Assembly (NCBI GenBank): GCA_034665305.1
Contig: JAXDFZ010000008.1
Span: 186,001-250,000 of the forward strand
Direction: 5' to 3'
Origin: DASXRU01 sp034665305
GTDB lineage: Bacteria; Acidobacteriota; Blastocatellia; Pyrinomonadales; Pyrinomonadaceae
Length of the DNA: 64,000 nucleotides
Every line of letters begins with the position of its first letter. Within the stretch, counting starts at the first letter, position 1. Position numbers and translations under genes: made by a program. A model generated the notes under the pieces. That model was given only the letters and a program-made list of their open reading frames with translations, was not told the DNA's origin and searched no databases. Below, piece after piece: positions 7,630-15,482 of the stretch.

Positions 7630-10600
7630 CTACTGCCGGCACGCGGCGTTGCTGTGCGTGACCACAGAGCTGAACCGCTTCTGATACTCACTTGAAGTAA
7701 TGAACGAGCACACCATGCCGCGGAAGTTTCCCGGCTCCCGGTGGTTCAGCACATCCAGCCAGAACGCATAGCCACCCGCGTCGGGATCGCGACGGAGGTA
7801 AGCAAAGTATTCCATAAGTACAAACGTGGCGTTGAATTCCTTCGCCGTGAACTCAGGATTCTCTGTCAGCATTCGCAGCACCTGTGCCCGGGTGTCACCA
7901 CTATTCAGCCTGAGCACATAGGTTTCCCACTCCCCGGTGTGGGGAATCAATCCGGCAGTCGCGAACAGCTTGTCTACGAAATCCTCAGCGCTCAGGGAAT
8001 CAGGATAGGCCTGGCGGAAACTGTCCCTTTGCACCCATTCCGCCGCCAAAGCCTGCTTGCGGGCCTCCAGCTCCACGCCACCAACCACTTTCGCCCGGTC
8101 GGCGATGAACTGTTTGTAGCTGGGCTGCTTACCGAAAGAGGCTTTGTGCAGTCCATAAACAAATGAGCCGGTCTCCATGAACTCCTGTGCCATGAAGAAC
8201 GAGGCGCTGACATCTATGCGCCGTTTGTTAAGGCAGGCCGTGTCATTACCGCAACGGGCGATTTCGTTGTTCCAGTACTCCAGACCGCCCTGGTCCGGTT
8301 CCCGGCCCAGGAAGTCCAGATAATGCTGCCGCACGAAGTATTGCGAGCTGTCGATGGCATTTCCCACCAGCGCGGTATTAGGTACTGCGGTAAAGCCGGC
8401 GTCGGGGTGATTGCCCAACAGCGAGAAGGAACGATTCGCCGGACTGAATGAGTAGTTCTGGAGTCCCGGCGTAACGGTGTAGAAGTTGTCCGCATCAATG
8501 CCTTCGAAACGGTAGTTTCCCTGGCTGTCAGTCAAGGTCCAGGCGCTCTTCGCCCCGGCTAAGTTCACCAGCACGCCGCCCAGCGGGGTGCCGTCAGGCG
8601 TGGTGACCTGCCCGCTGATAGTGGCGTCGGCAGCGGTGGGTGCTGAAGCGCGGTTGATAAATTGGGTCACCGTGTTGCTGGAACTGTTCGCCACGGCCAG
8701 GTCAGGTTTGCCATCCAGGTTGAAGTCTCCGACGGCAACTGGAATGGGAGCCGAACCGGTGGGGTAGTCAACTTTGGCGGCAAAAGTACCGGGGCCGTTG
8801 TTGAAAAGAACGCTCACCGTGTTGCTGCCAAGGTTCGCCGCGGCCAGATCAGGTTTGCCATCAAGGTTGAAGTCTCCGACGGCCACTGACCGGGGAAACG
8901 AGCCGCTGGGGTAATCAACTTTGGCGGCGAAGGTGCCGGCGCCGTTGTTGATTAAGACGCTCACCGTGTTGCTGTTCACGTTCGCCACGGCCAGTTCGGG
9001 TTTGCCATCAAGGTTGAAGTCTCCGACTGCAACTGAACGGGGACCCGAGCCGGTGGGGTAATCGACTTTGGTGGCAAAGATGCCGATGACGATGTTGATA
9101 AAGACGCTCACCGTGTTGCTGTTCAAGTTCGCCACGGCCAGATCAGGTTTGCCATCAAGGTTGAAGTCTCCTACAACAACTGACACGGGACCCGAGCCAG
9201 TGGGGTAATTAAGCGTGGGGACAAAGGTGCCGGCGCCGTTGTTTCTAAAAACGCTCACAGTGTTGCTGCCCTGGTTCGCCACGGCCAGATCAGGTTTGCC
9301 ATCACGATTGAAGTCTCCGACAGCAACTGACTTGGGAAACGAGCCGGTGGGGTAATCAACTTTGGCAGCAAAGGTGCCGGCGCCGTTGTTTCTAAAAACG
9401 CTCACCGTGTTGCTGGCATCGTTCGCCACGGCCAGATCAGGTTTGCCATCCAGGTTGAAGTCTCCGACAGCAACTGCAAAGGGACTCGAGCCGGTGGGGT
9501 AATCAACTTTGGCGGCCAGGGCGCCGGCGCCGTTGTTGATGAGAACGCTGACCGTGTTGCTGTCCAGGTTCGCCACAGCCAGATCAGGTTTGCCATCTGC
9601 GTTGAAGTCTCCGCCGGCAACTGAAATGGGAGTCGTGCCGGTGGTTTTGTTGATCGGGGCGCCGAAGAATCCGGCCGGCACTGTCGCCGTATTCCGCAGC
9701 ACGCTCACCGTGTTGCCGATGAAGTTCGCGATCGACAGATCGGGCTTGCCGTCAAGATTGAAGTCACCAACCGCAACTGACCTGGGAAGCAAGCCGGTGG
9801 GGTAATCAACTTTGGCGGCAAAGGCGCCGGCGCCGTTGTTGATAAAAACGCTCACCGTATTGCTGCCGTCGTTCGCCACGGCCAGATCAGGCTTGCCGTC
9901 GAGATTGAAGTCACCAACTGCAACTGAAATGGGACGCGTGCCGGTGGGGTAATCAACTCTGGCGGCAAAGGTGCCGGCGCCGTTGTTGATAAAGACGCTC
10001 ACCGTGTTGCTGAAAAAGTTCGCCACGGCCAGATCAGGCTTGCCGTCAGCGTTGAAGTCTCCGACGGCAACTGAACGGGGATCCAAGCCCGTGGGGTAAT
10101 CAATTTTGGCGGCAAAGGTGCCGGCGCCGTTGTTGATAAAGACGCTCACCGTGTCGCTGCCGACGTTCGCCACGGTCAGATCAGGCTTGCCGTCAGCGTT
10201 GAAGTCTCCGACTGCTACTGAAAAGGGCTGCGCGCCGGTGGGGTAATCAACTTTGGCGGCAAAGATGCCGGAGCCGTTATTGATAAAAACGCTTACCGTG
10301 GCGCCACTCTGGTTCGCCACGACCAGATCAGGTTTGCTATCCAGGTTGAAGTCTCCGACTGCAACTGAAAAGGGCTGCGCGCCGGTCGAGTACTCATAAA
10401 ACGTGAAGGCAAAGGTGCCGGCGCCGTCGTTGGAAAGAATGGTCACCGTGTCTTCGTCGGAGCTCGCCACGGCCAAATCAGGCTTGCCATCAGCGTTGAA
10501 GTCTCCGACGGCAACTGAACGGGGACCGACTGCGGTGAAGTAATCAACTTTGGGTGCAAAGGCACCGGCGCCGTTGTTGATAAAAACGCTCACTGTGTTG

Positions 10601-10866
10601 CTGTCGTAGTTCGCCGTCACCAGATCAGGCTTACCATCAACGTTGAAGTCTCCGACGGCAACTGAATTGAGAAACGAGCCGGCGCCGTAGTCAACCTTCG
10701 CGGCGAACGACTGCGCCACCGCAGTTTGCAGGCTCATGCCCCAGCAACCCACCAGCACCGCCGCGATGAAGGTGATGGGTTTCGCTTTACTTAGCGCGCT
10801 CGTTAATAAAGTGTCAGCGACGAAAGGCGATGTCCGGGCGTGAGAAGCAGAGAGGGGGGAACGCAT
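7630..10866 (-). CDS. Secreted VCBS/FG-GAP repeat protein with carboxypeptidase-regulatory-like and DUF4214 domains
   Basis: This exported protein of 1078 residues has a good AAGGAG ribosome binding site 8 nt before the ATG. A long N-terminal signal region ends near AVAQ. About 14 repeats of some 47 residues follow (about 55-720), each with a calcium-binding-like GDFNxDGKPDL loop and an SNTVSVFINNGAG strand. They form an integrin-alpha-like propeller array. A carboxypeptidase-regulatory-like beta domain (about 725-805) and two DUF4214-like segments (about 815-1070, YLDFLGREPDxGG and YFAYLRRDPDAGG) follow. Neighbouring repeats are very similar at the DNA level, which points to recent internal duplication. 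A role in adhesion or surface display is inferred from the domains. The partner is unknown. Confidence 0.88.
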   Translation of the reverse strand: MRSPLSASHARTSPFVADTLLTSALSKAKPITFIAAVLVGCWGMSLQTAVAQSFAAKVDYGAGSFLNSVAVGDFNVDGKPDLVTANYDSNTVSVFINNGAGAFAPKVDYFTAVGPRSVAVGDFNADGKPDLAVASSDEDTVTILSNDGAGTFAFTFYEYSTGAQPFSVAVGDFNLDSKPDLVVANQSGATVSVFINNGSGIFAAKVDYPTGAQPFSVAVGDFNADGKPDLTVANVGSDTVSVFINNGAGTFAAKIDYPTGLDPRSVAVGDFNADGKPDLAVANFFSNTVSVFINNGAGTFAARVDYPTGTRPISVAVGDFNLDGKPDLAVANDGSNTVSVFINNGAGAFAAKVDYPTGLLPRSVAVGDFNLDGKPDLSIANFIGNTVSVLRNTATVPAGFFGAPINKTTGTTPISVAGGDFNADGKPDLAVANLDSNTVSVLINNGAGALAAKVDYPTGSSPFAVAVGDFNLDGKPDLAVANDASNTVSVFRNNGAGTFAAKVDYPTGSFPKSVAVGDFNRDGKPDLAVANQGSNTVSVFRNNGAGTFVPTLNYPTGSGPVSVVVGDFNLDGKPDLAVANLNSNTVSVFINIVIGIFATKVDYPTGSGPRSVAVGDFNLDGKPELAVANVNSNTVSVLINNGAGTFAAKVDYPSGSFPRSVAVGDFNLDGKPDLAAANLGSNTVSVLFNNGPGTFAAKVDYPTGSAPIPVAVGDFNLDGKPDLAVANSSSNTVTQFINRASAPTAADATISGQVTTPDGTPLGGVLVNLAGAKSAWTLTDSQGNYRFEGIDADNFYTVTPGLQNYSFSPANRSFSLLGNHPDAGFTAVPNTALVGNAIDSSQYFVRQHYLDFLGREPDQGGLEYWNNEIARCGNDTACLNKRRIDVSASFFMAQEFMETGSFVYGLHKASFGKQPSYKQFIADRAKVVGGVELEARKQALAAEWVQRDSFRQAYPDSLSAEDFVDKLFATAGLIPHTGEWETYVLRLNSGDTRAQVLRMLTENPEFTAKEFNATFVLMEYFAYLRRDPDAGGYAFWLDVLNHREPGNFRGMVCSFITSSEYQKRFSSVVTHSNAACRQ

Positions 10867-11052
10867 AGCGAATTCTCCTTGGGCGCCAAGAAAGACAATC
10901 TCAGCTTGAAAATCTTCAGGCAGCGCCAGGGAAACCGCACTTGCTGTTGTCGGTGGAGATACCCGGTCGTTTAAAACTGATCCGGATCACGGTGGAGCGC
11001 CTAGACTACCTCAGGCACCCGCAAACTCAAAGGATTGGTGAGATTGGGTAAT

Positions 11053-11228
11053 GGGTCAGTTTCAAATCTCATTAGCACCTGACTTCAGTCAGGTGGGGTA
11101 ACGCCGAAGCATTCTCTTCTAACCGTTTCAACGGTTTACTGAGGAAACGGTTAAAACCGTTAGTCAAATATGGGCTGCCTCGAGCACCGCACTGAAGTGC
11201 GGTGCTAATGAGATCCTCAAACTGATCC
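11053..11228. repeat. MITE-like inverted repeat element, about 176 bp
   Basis: Outer arms of about 45 bp (GGGTCAGTTT..ATCTCATTAGCACC at left, GGTGCTAATGAGAT..CTGATCC at right) enclose inner palindromes AACCGTTTCAACGGTT and AACGGTTAAAACCGTT. It occupies most of the 397-bp gene-free stretch 10867-11263. The rest of that stretch contains nothing recognisable. Confidence 0.8.
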
Positions 11229-11263
11229 AGTACCTGAGAGCGTCGCGTCTTGAGTTGGCTTAC

Positions 11264-11737
11264 TTAAGAGACTATCAACCCTGGCGTCGCTGATCCCGCG
11301 CCGGCGGCGGAGATCTCAGCCCGCACCTCCGCGATCAACCAGCGGCGCAAACGCGCGCGCGCCGCGGGGCTGCGATCGGCGCTCACCTGGTCGGCCATCA
11401 ACAACATCCGGTGCCACGAAGAGTCCAACTCGTCGGCCAGATGCGAGATGCGGCTGATGTCGTACGGAATTGCCACCGCGGGACATCCCGCGCGCGCGAA
11501 GACGGCCAGGTACCGCGCCGTAGCCAAATCGGGACAGAGCAATCGCCGGCGGCCGACTTTAAGTTCGATACCGAGGAGCGTTTGTTGAATTTCGACGGAT
11601 TTCGCGGCCGCTCCGATTTTGTAGGAGCGCGTACGCATTTTGAGTATGCGTTGATAGATTAGCGGCAGCCACGCATCAGCGAGTTGCAACCGAACGTTCT
11701 GTGCAGATTCGGCTGTGCTTGATCCGGGCGAGGGCAT
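11264..11737 (-). CDS. Hypothetical protein at the end of the nuo operon
   Basis: The frame extends to 11896, but its first 53 residues overlap nuoN and are Arg/Pro/Ser-rich. The ATG at 11737 gives about 157 residues and only a small overlap with the nuoN end. The protein is mostly helical by composition, soluble, and has no signal peptide. Visible blocks are IYQRILKMRTRSYKIGAAAK, then GIELKVGRRRLLCPDLATARYLAVFARAG, which contains alternating hydrophobic residues. I do not recognise the family. It probably is co-transcribed with nuoN. No role in complex I can be claimed. Confidence 0.6.
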   Translation of the reverse strand: MPSPGSSTAESAQNVRLQLADAWLPLIYQRILKMRTRSYKIGAAAKSVEIQQTLLGIELKVGRRRLLCPDLATARYLAVFARAGCPAVAIPYDISRISHLADELDSSWHRMLLMADQVSADRSPAARARLRRWLIAEVRAEISAAGAGSATPGLIVS

Positions 11738-11754
11738 AAGACGTGAAGCCGGAT

Positions 11755-13314
11755 TCAACGCTGGGACACTGCGATTGCAGGTTTTGGCTGTAACGCGTTC
11801 AAGACGCGGCCGGGGAAGATACCCAGGTACAGCACGCCGACGACTACGATCACGATTGCGAGGGCGAGACTGGCTGGGATTCGCGGAGCACTCCATGGAG
11901 TCAGGCGCTCGCGGAAAAACATGACGATAATCAGACGCAGATAGTAATAGGCGGAGATCGCGGTGTTGATAACGCCAATGACCACCAGCACGATGTAGCC
12001 CCGATCGACCGCCACGCGAAAGACGGCAATCTTGCCCATGAACCCCGCGGTCAACGGCATGCCCAGCAGGCTCAGCAGGAACAACGAGAGCGCGAAGGCC
12101 AGACCCGGAGCGAGGAAACCGATGCCGTTATAGTCCTCAACTTCGGTGCGCCGGTCGCCGCTGCGGGCGATGAGAGTGATGATGGCAAAAGCTCCGAGCG
12201 TCATCAAAGCGTAAGTCAACAGGTAAAAGATTACCGCCGCGATGCCGGCGTTTCGTTGTTCCAAATCGCTGCTGGCGCCGGCCGCGACGAATCCCACCAT
12301 GGCGTAACCCGCGTGGGCGATCGAAGAGTAAGCCAGCATGCGCTTAACGTTGTTCTGCACGATGGCCGCGACGTTCCCGACGGTCATGGTGGCCACAGCC
12401 AACACGACCAGCGTCGCCATCCATGCCTGGTGCGTAAAACCCGCGGTACTCGCGGTAACAGCGGCGATGGGGAAGGCAATCAAGAACACCCGCAGGAACG
12501 AAGCAAACCCCGCAGCCTTGGAACCAGTGGCCATAAAGGCCGTGACTGGCGAGGGCGCGCCTTCGTAAACGTCCGGCGTCCAGACATGGAACGGGGCCGT
12601 CGCGATCTTGAAACCAAATCCGACCAACATCATGGCCGCGCCTGCGAAAAATAATGACGGGTAGAGTGATTGGCCGGCACGCGTCGCAATCTCCGCTACA
12701 TTGGTGGTGCCCGGTAGACCGGTTTCCGTAGCGGTCGCGCCGTAGATCAAAGCGATTCCATAGAGCAGAAAGGCCGAAGAGAATGAGCCCAGGATGAAGT
12801 ATTTCATCGACGATTCATTTGAGCGGATATCGCTACGGCGAAACCCCGCCATTACGTAAGTGGCGATCGAAAGAATCTCCAGACCTAAAAAGATAATCAC
12901 CAGGTCACCGCCGGAGGCCATCAACATCATGCCGCAGGTAGCGAAGAGGAGCAGCGCATGAAACTCTCCGGCCGGCAGTTTCTCCTGGTCCATCCAGATC
13001 ATTGAAATCAAAACTGTGAGCGCTGAAACGAGCAGAAAGATGAAGGTGAAACCAAGACGCAGTTCATCCAGCACAATCATGCCATTGAACGCCGTACGGG
13101 GACCTGTCCAGGCGAGTTCCAGCCATCCAGCCGCGAACGCCGCCGCGCCCAGTGAAACCAACGAAAGCGTGCCTGTTAACCAGCGCTGCCGCGGGCGCGC
13201 GAACGCGTCGACCAGCATGACCACTACCGCCGCCAGGCCGACGATCAGCTCCGGCAGGATCAGCGAAAGGTTGACGTCCGGCGTCAGGGTTTGCAGTGCT
13301 GGGTAAAAATGCAT
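11755..13314 (-). CDS. nuoN: NADH-quinone oxidoreductase subunit N
   Basis: This is an antiporter-like membrane subunit of complex I that forms part of the proton-pumping arm. The 519 residues contain about 14 hydrophobic helices. The family proton-channel signatures are visible: a Glu in the early LLVFATCGMM/EILSIATYVM region and the Lys-containing segments ATAPFHVWTPDVYEGAPSPV and NNVKRMLAYSSIAHAGY. The start is ATG at 13314. It follows the TlpA-like gene by 18 nt, so it belongs to the same transcript as nuoM and nuoL. Confidence 0.96.
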   Translation of the reverse strand: MHFYPALQTLTPDVNLSLILPELIVGLAAVVVMLVDAFARPRQRWLTGTLSLVSLGAAAFAAGWLELAWTGPRTAFNGMIVLDELRLGFTFIFLLVSALTVLISMIWMDQEKLPAGEFHALLLFATCGMMLMASGGDLVIIFLGLEILSIATYVMAGFRRSDIRSNESSMKYFILGSFSSAFLLYGIALIYGATATETGLPGTTNVAEIATRAGQSLYPSLFFAGAAMMLVGFGFKIATAPFHVWTPDVYEGAPSPVTAFMATGSKAAGFASFLRVFLIAFPIAAVTASTAGFTHQAWMATLVVLAVATMTVGNVAAIVQNNVKRMLAYSSIAHAGYAMVGFVAAGASSDLEQRNAGIAAVIFYLLTYALMTLGAFAIITLIARSGDRRTEVEDYNGIGFLAPGLAFALSLFLLSLLGMPLTAGFMGKIAVFRVAVDRGYIVLVVIGVINTAISAYYYLRLIIVMFFRERLTPWSAPRIPASLALAIVIVVVGVLYLGIFPGRVLNALQPKPAIAVSQR

Positions 13315-13332
13315 CGGTATTATCGTTAGTAT

Positions 13333-13857
13333 TTACAAAAGCTTGTTCAGGCGTTCACGCATCCGGCTCTTGTAAATGTCCGGAGCCGCCATGCCGAAGT
13401 GTACCGGCTGGTCTAGTCGTCCGTCTTTGTCATAGAACACGATCAGCGGCAGTCGTACTCGCTTCGTGAACTGCGCGAACGCAAGCTTCGCCGGATCCCG
13501 CAGGACGGGAAACGAAAGTTTGCGGGCCCGGGAATACTTTTGCAGGTCCTTGTTTGAAACCTCGTCCTGACTTTCGATACTGACCCAGAAAAACTTAACC
13601 GGTTTGTCTTTGTATTCTTTCTGCAATTCTTCGAGCGCATACAACTCGGCGCTGCAGGGCGTGCACCAGGTCGCGCCGAAGGAAATCAGGACCACGTTGC
13701 CCCGCATTTGCGCGACGTCATAAGTCGCGCCATCGATGCCTGTCAGCCGGATCGCCGTTTCCGGGACCGCCGCCGGCGTTGCTGGTTTCGCGAACGGCGA
13801 CGTGGCGCCGAAGCAAACCGCACCAAATACCAATGCGTTCAGGAAATTCTTCAGCAA
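13333..13857 (-). CDS. TlpA/ResA-like thioredoxin-fold protein inserted between nuoM and nuoN
   Basis: This exported thiol-disulfide protein of 174 residues has a hydrophobic N-terminal signal (about 1-22) and a thioredoxin fold with the redox motif WCTPC (Cys near 65 and 68). The sequence around GNVVLISFGATWCTPC is typical of TlpA/AhpC-TSA proteins, including the cis-Pro region RLPLIVFYDKDG. The start is a TTG directly after the nuoM stop codon, behind GAGAAAGG, so translation is coupled to nuoM. TlpA-like proteins are known to reduce or transfer disulfides in envelope proteins during cofactor and oxidase assembly. A link to complex I is inferred from position only. Confidence 0.85.
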   Translation of the reverse strand: MLKNFLNALVFGAVCFGATSPFAKPATPAAVPETAIRLTGIDGATYDVAQMRGNVVLISFGATWCTPCSAELYALEELQKEYKDKPVKFFWVSIESQDEVSNKDLQKYSRARKLSFPVLRDPAKLAFAQFTKRVRLPLIVFYDKDGRLDQPVHFGMAAPDIYKSRMRERLNKLL

Positions 13858-15480
13858 TTACGGCCGGCCTTTCTCGGTTGCGACGGCGGCGGGCGATCGT
13901 GCGTCGATTGGCTTAGTTTCATCATTTCGCAAAAGAGAATCGGCTGCGGCCCTTTCAAAAGAACCTCCCGGCTCTTGTGCCAGGACCCTGGCGCGCGCGG
14001 CCTGAATGCTCTGACTGGCGCGGTTTAGAAACGGCCGCGGATAAACGCCCATGAAAACCATTAGCAGCAACAAGGGTATCAGCAAGCCGACCTCGCGTGC
14101 GTTCAGATCGTGCAGGCGCGAGTTTTCTTCGCTGGTAGTCGTGCCAAAGACGACGCGCTGCAACATCCACAACATGTAAACGGCCGCCCAGATAACACCC
14201 GTTGCCGCCAGGCCGGTCACCACCCACGTATGCTTGATCGCCAAAGATGTCCACGAGCCAAGCATGATTAGAAACTCGCCGACGAAGCCATTCAGAAACG
14301 GCAGACCGATGGACGAAAGCGAAGCAAACACGAATAAAGCTGAGAACCATGGCATAGGCCGGGCCAGGCCGCCAAAGTCTTTAATCATGCGCGTGTGCCG
14401 GCGCTCGTAAATCATTCCGACGAACAGGAACAGCGCGCCCGTCGAGACACCATGGTTCAGCATTTGATAAAGCGCGCCCTGCATGCCTTCTTCCGTAAAG
14501 GAGAAGAGTCCCAGCACTACAAATCCCATGTGACTGACGGAGGAATAGGCCACCAGGCGTTTCACATCCGGTTGGACCATGGCCACCAGCGCACCGTAGA
14601 TGATGCCAATCACGGCCAGCGTGATCATCACCCAGGCCATCTGCCGCGATGCGTTCGGGAACAAGCCAAAATTGAAGCGCAGCAAGCCGTACGTTCCCAT
14701 CTTTAACAAAACGCCGGCCAGGATCACCGATCCTGCGGTCGGTGCTTCCGTGTGTGCATCCGGCAACCACGTGTGAAAAGGGAAGAGCGGCACCTTGATA
14801 CAAAAGGCCAGGGCAAAAGCCATGAACAGCCACCACTCGGCGCGCGGCGACAAGAGTTGCGGCGCGTGCTTCATCGCTTCCACGATGGTGGCGTAATCAA
14901 ATGAGCCATAAATGAAGTACAGAGCGATGATGCCGACCAGCATCAGCAAGCTACCGACCGCTGTGTAAATGAAAAATTTTACCGCCGCATAAACGCGCCG
15001 TTCTCCGCCCCAGATGCCAATCAGGAAGAACATCGGTACGAGGGAAGCTTCGAAGAACAAGTAGAAGAGCAGCAGGTCAAGCGAAACAAAAACGCCGATC
15101 ATTGCCGCTTCCAACAGCAGGAGGAAAATGTAGTAAGACAGTTCGCGCTTGCGCACGGCTGTCCAACTGCAGAGAACCGAGATGGGCACGAGCAATGTCG
15201 TTAGCAGGACCAGCCAGAGACTGATGCCGTCCACACCGACGTGATAGTGCGCACCGATCGCGGCAATCCATGAGACATCCTGCTGAAAGCGAAACGCGGC
15301 TGTGTTGCCGCCGGCGCCACCAATCAGGAACAGAGAGAGAACCAAGACAACCAGGGAAAAACCCAAAGCGATCCAGCGATAGTCATTACTGCGCTCGCCT
15401 CGCGCAAACCGGTACCCAATCAGCGCGACAGCGCCAACGACGGGCAGCAGAATCAGAATCGTGAGCAAGTATGGTTGCAT
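13858..15480 (-). CDS. nuoM: NADH-quinone oxidoreductase subunit M
   Basis: This is a 540-residue antiporter-like subunit of the complex I membrane arm, with about 14 transmembrane helices. Recognisable family blocks are the LFYLFFEASLVPMFFLIGIWGG helix with its essential Glu, KVPLFPFHTWLPDAHTEAPT with its Lys, and PDVKRLVAYSSVSHMGFV. The C-terminal tail of about 50 residues is polar and slightly longer than usual. It starts with ATG 2 nt after the nuoL stop and ends one base before the TlpA-like start, so the three genes are tightly packed. Confidence 0.96.
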   Translation of the reverse strand: MQPYLLTILILLPVVGAVALIGYRFARGERSNDYRWIALGFSLVVLVLSLFLIGGAGGNTAAFRFQQDVSWIAAIGAHYHVGVDGISLWLVLLTTLLVPISVLCSWTAVRKRELSYYIFLLLLEAAMIGVFVSLDLLLFYLFFEASLVPMFFLIGIWGGERRVYAAVKFFIYTAVGSLLMLVGIIALYFIYGSFDYATIVEAMKHAPQLLSPRAEWWLFMAFALAFCIKVPLFPFHTWLPDAHTEAPTAGSVILAGVLLKMGTYGLLRFNFGLFPNASRQMAWVMITLAVIGIIYGALVAMVQPDVKRLVAYSSVSHMGFVVLGLFSFTEEGMQGALYQMLNHGVSTGALFLFVGMIYERRHTRMIKDFGGLARPMPWFSALFVFASLSSIGLPFLNGFVGEFLIMLGSWTSLAIKHTWVVTGLAATGVIWAAVYMLWMLQRVVFGTTTSEENSRLHDLNAREVGLLIPLLLLMVFMGVYPRPFLNRASQSIQAARARVLAQEPGGSFERAAADSLLRNDETKPIDARSPAAVATEKGRP

Positions 15481-15482
15481 TG

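Noticed and set aside
8650..10650. Regular 141-bp repeats that could be mistaken for a CRISPR array
   Set aside because: The periodicity is coding: each unit is a VCBS/FG-GAP repeat of the 1078-residue protein, with no unique spacers of constant size and no cas gene.
11738..11896. N-terminal extension of the hypothetical gene after nuoN
   Set aside because: It overlaps nuoN in another frame and has a low-complexity Arg/Ser/Pro composition; a start at 11737 is preferred.
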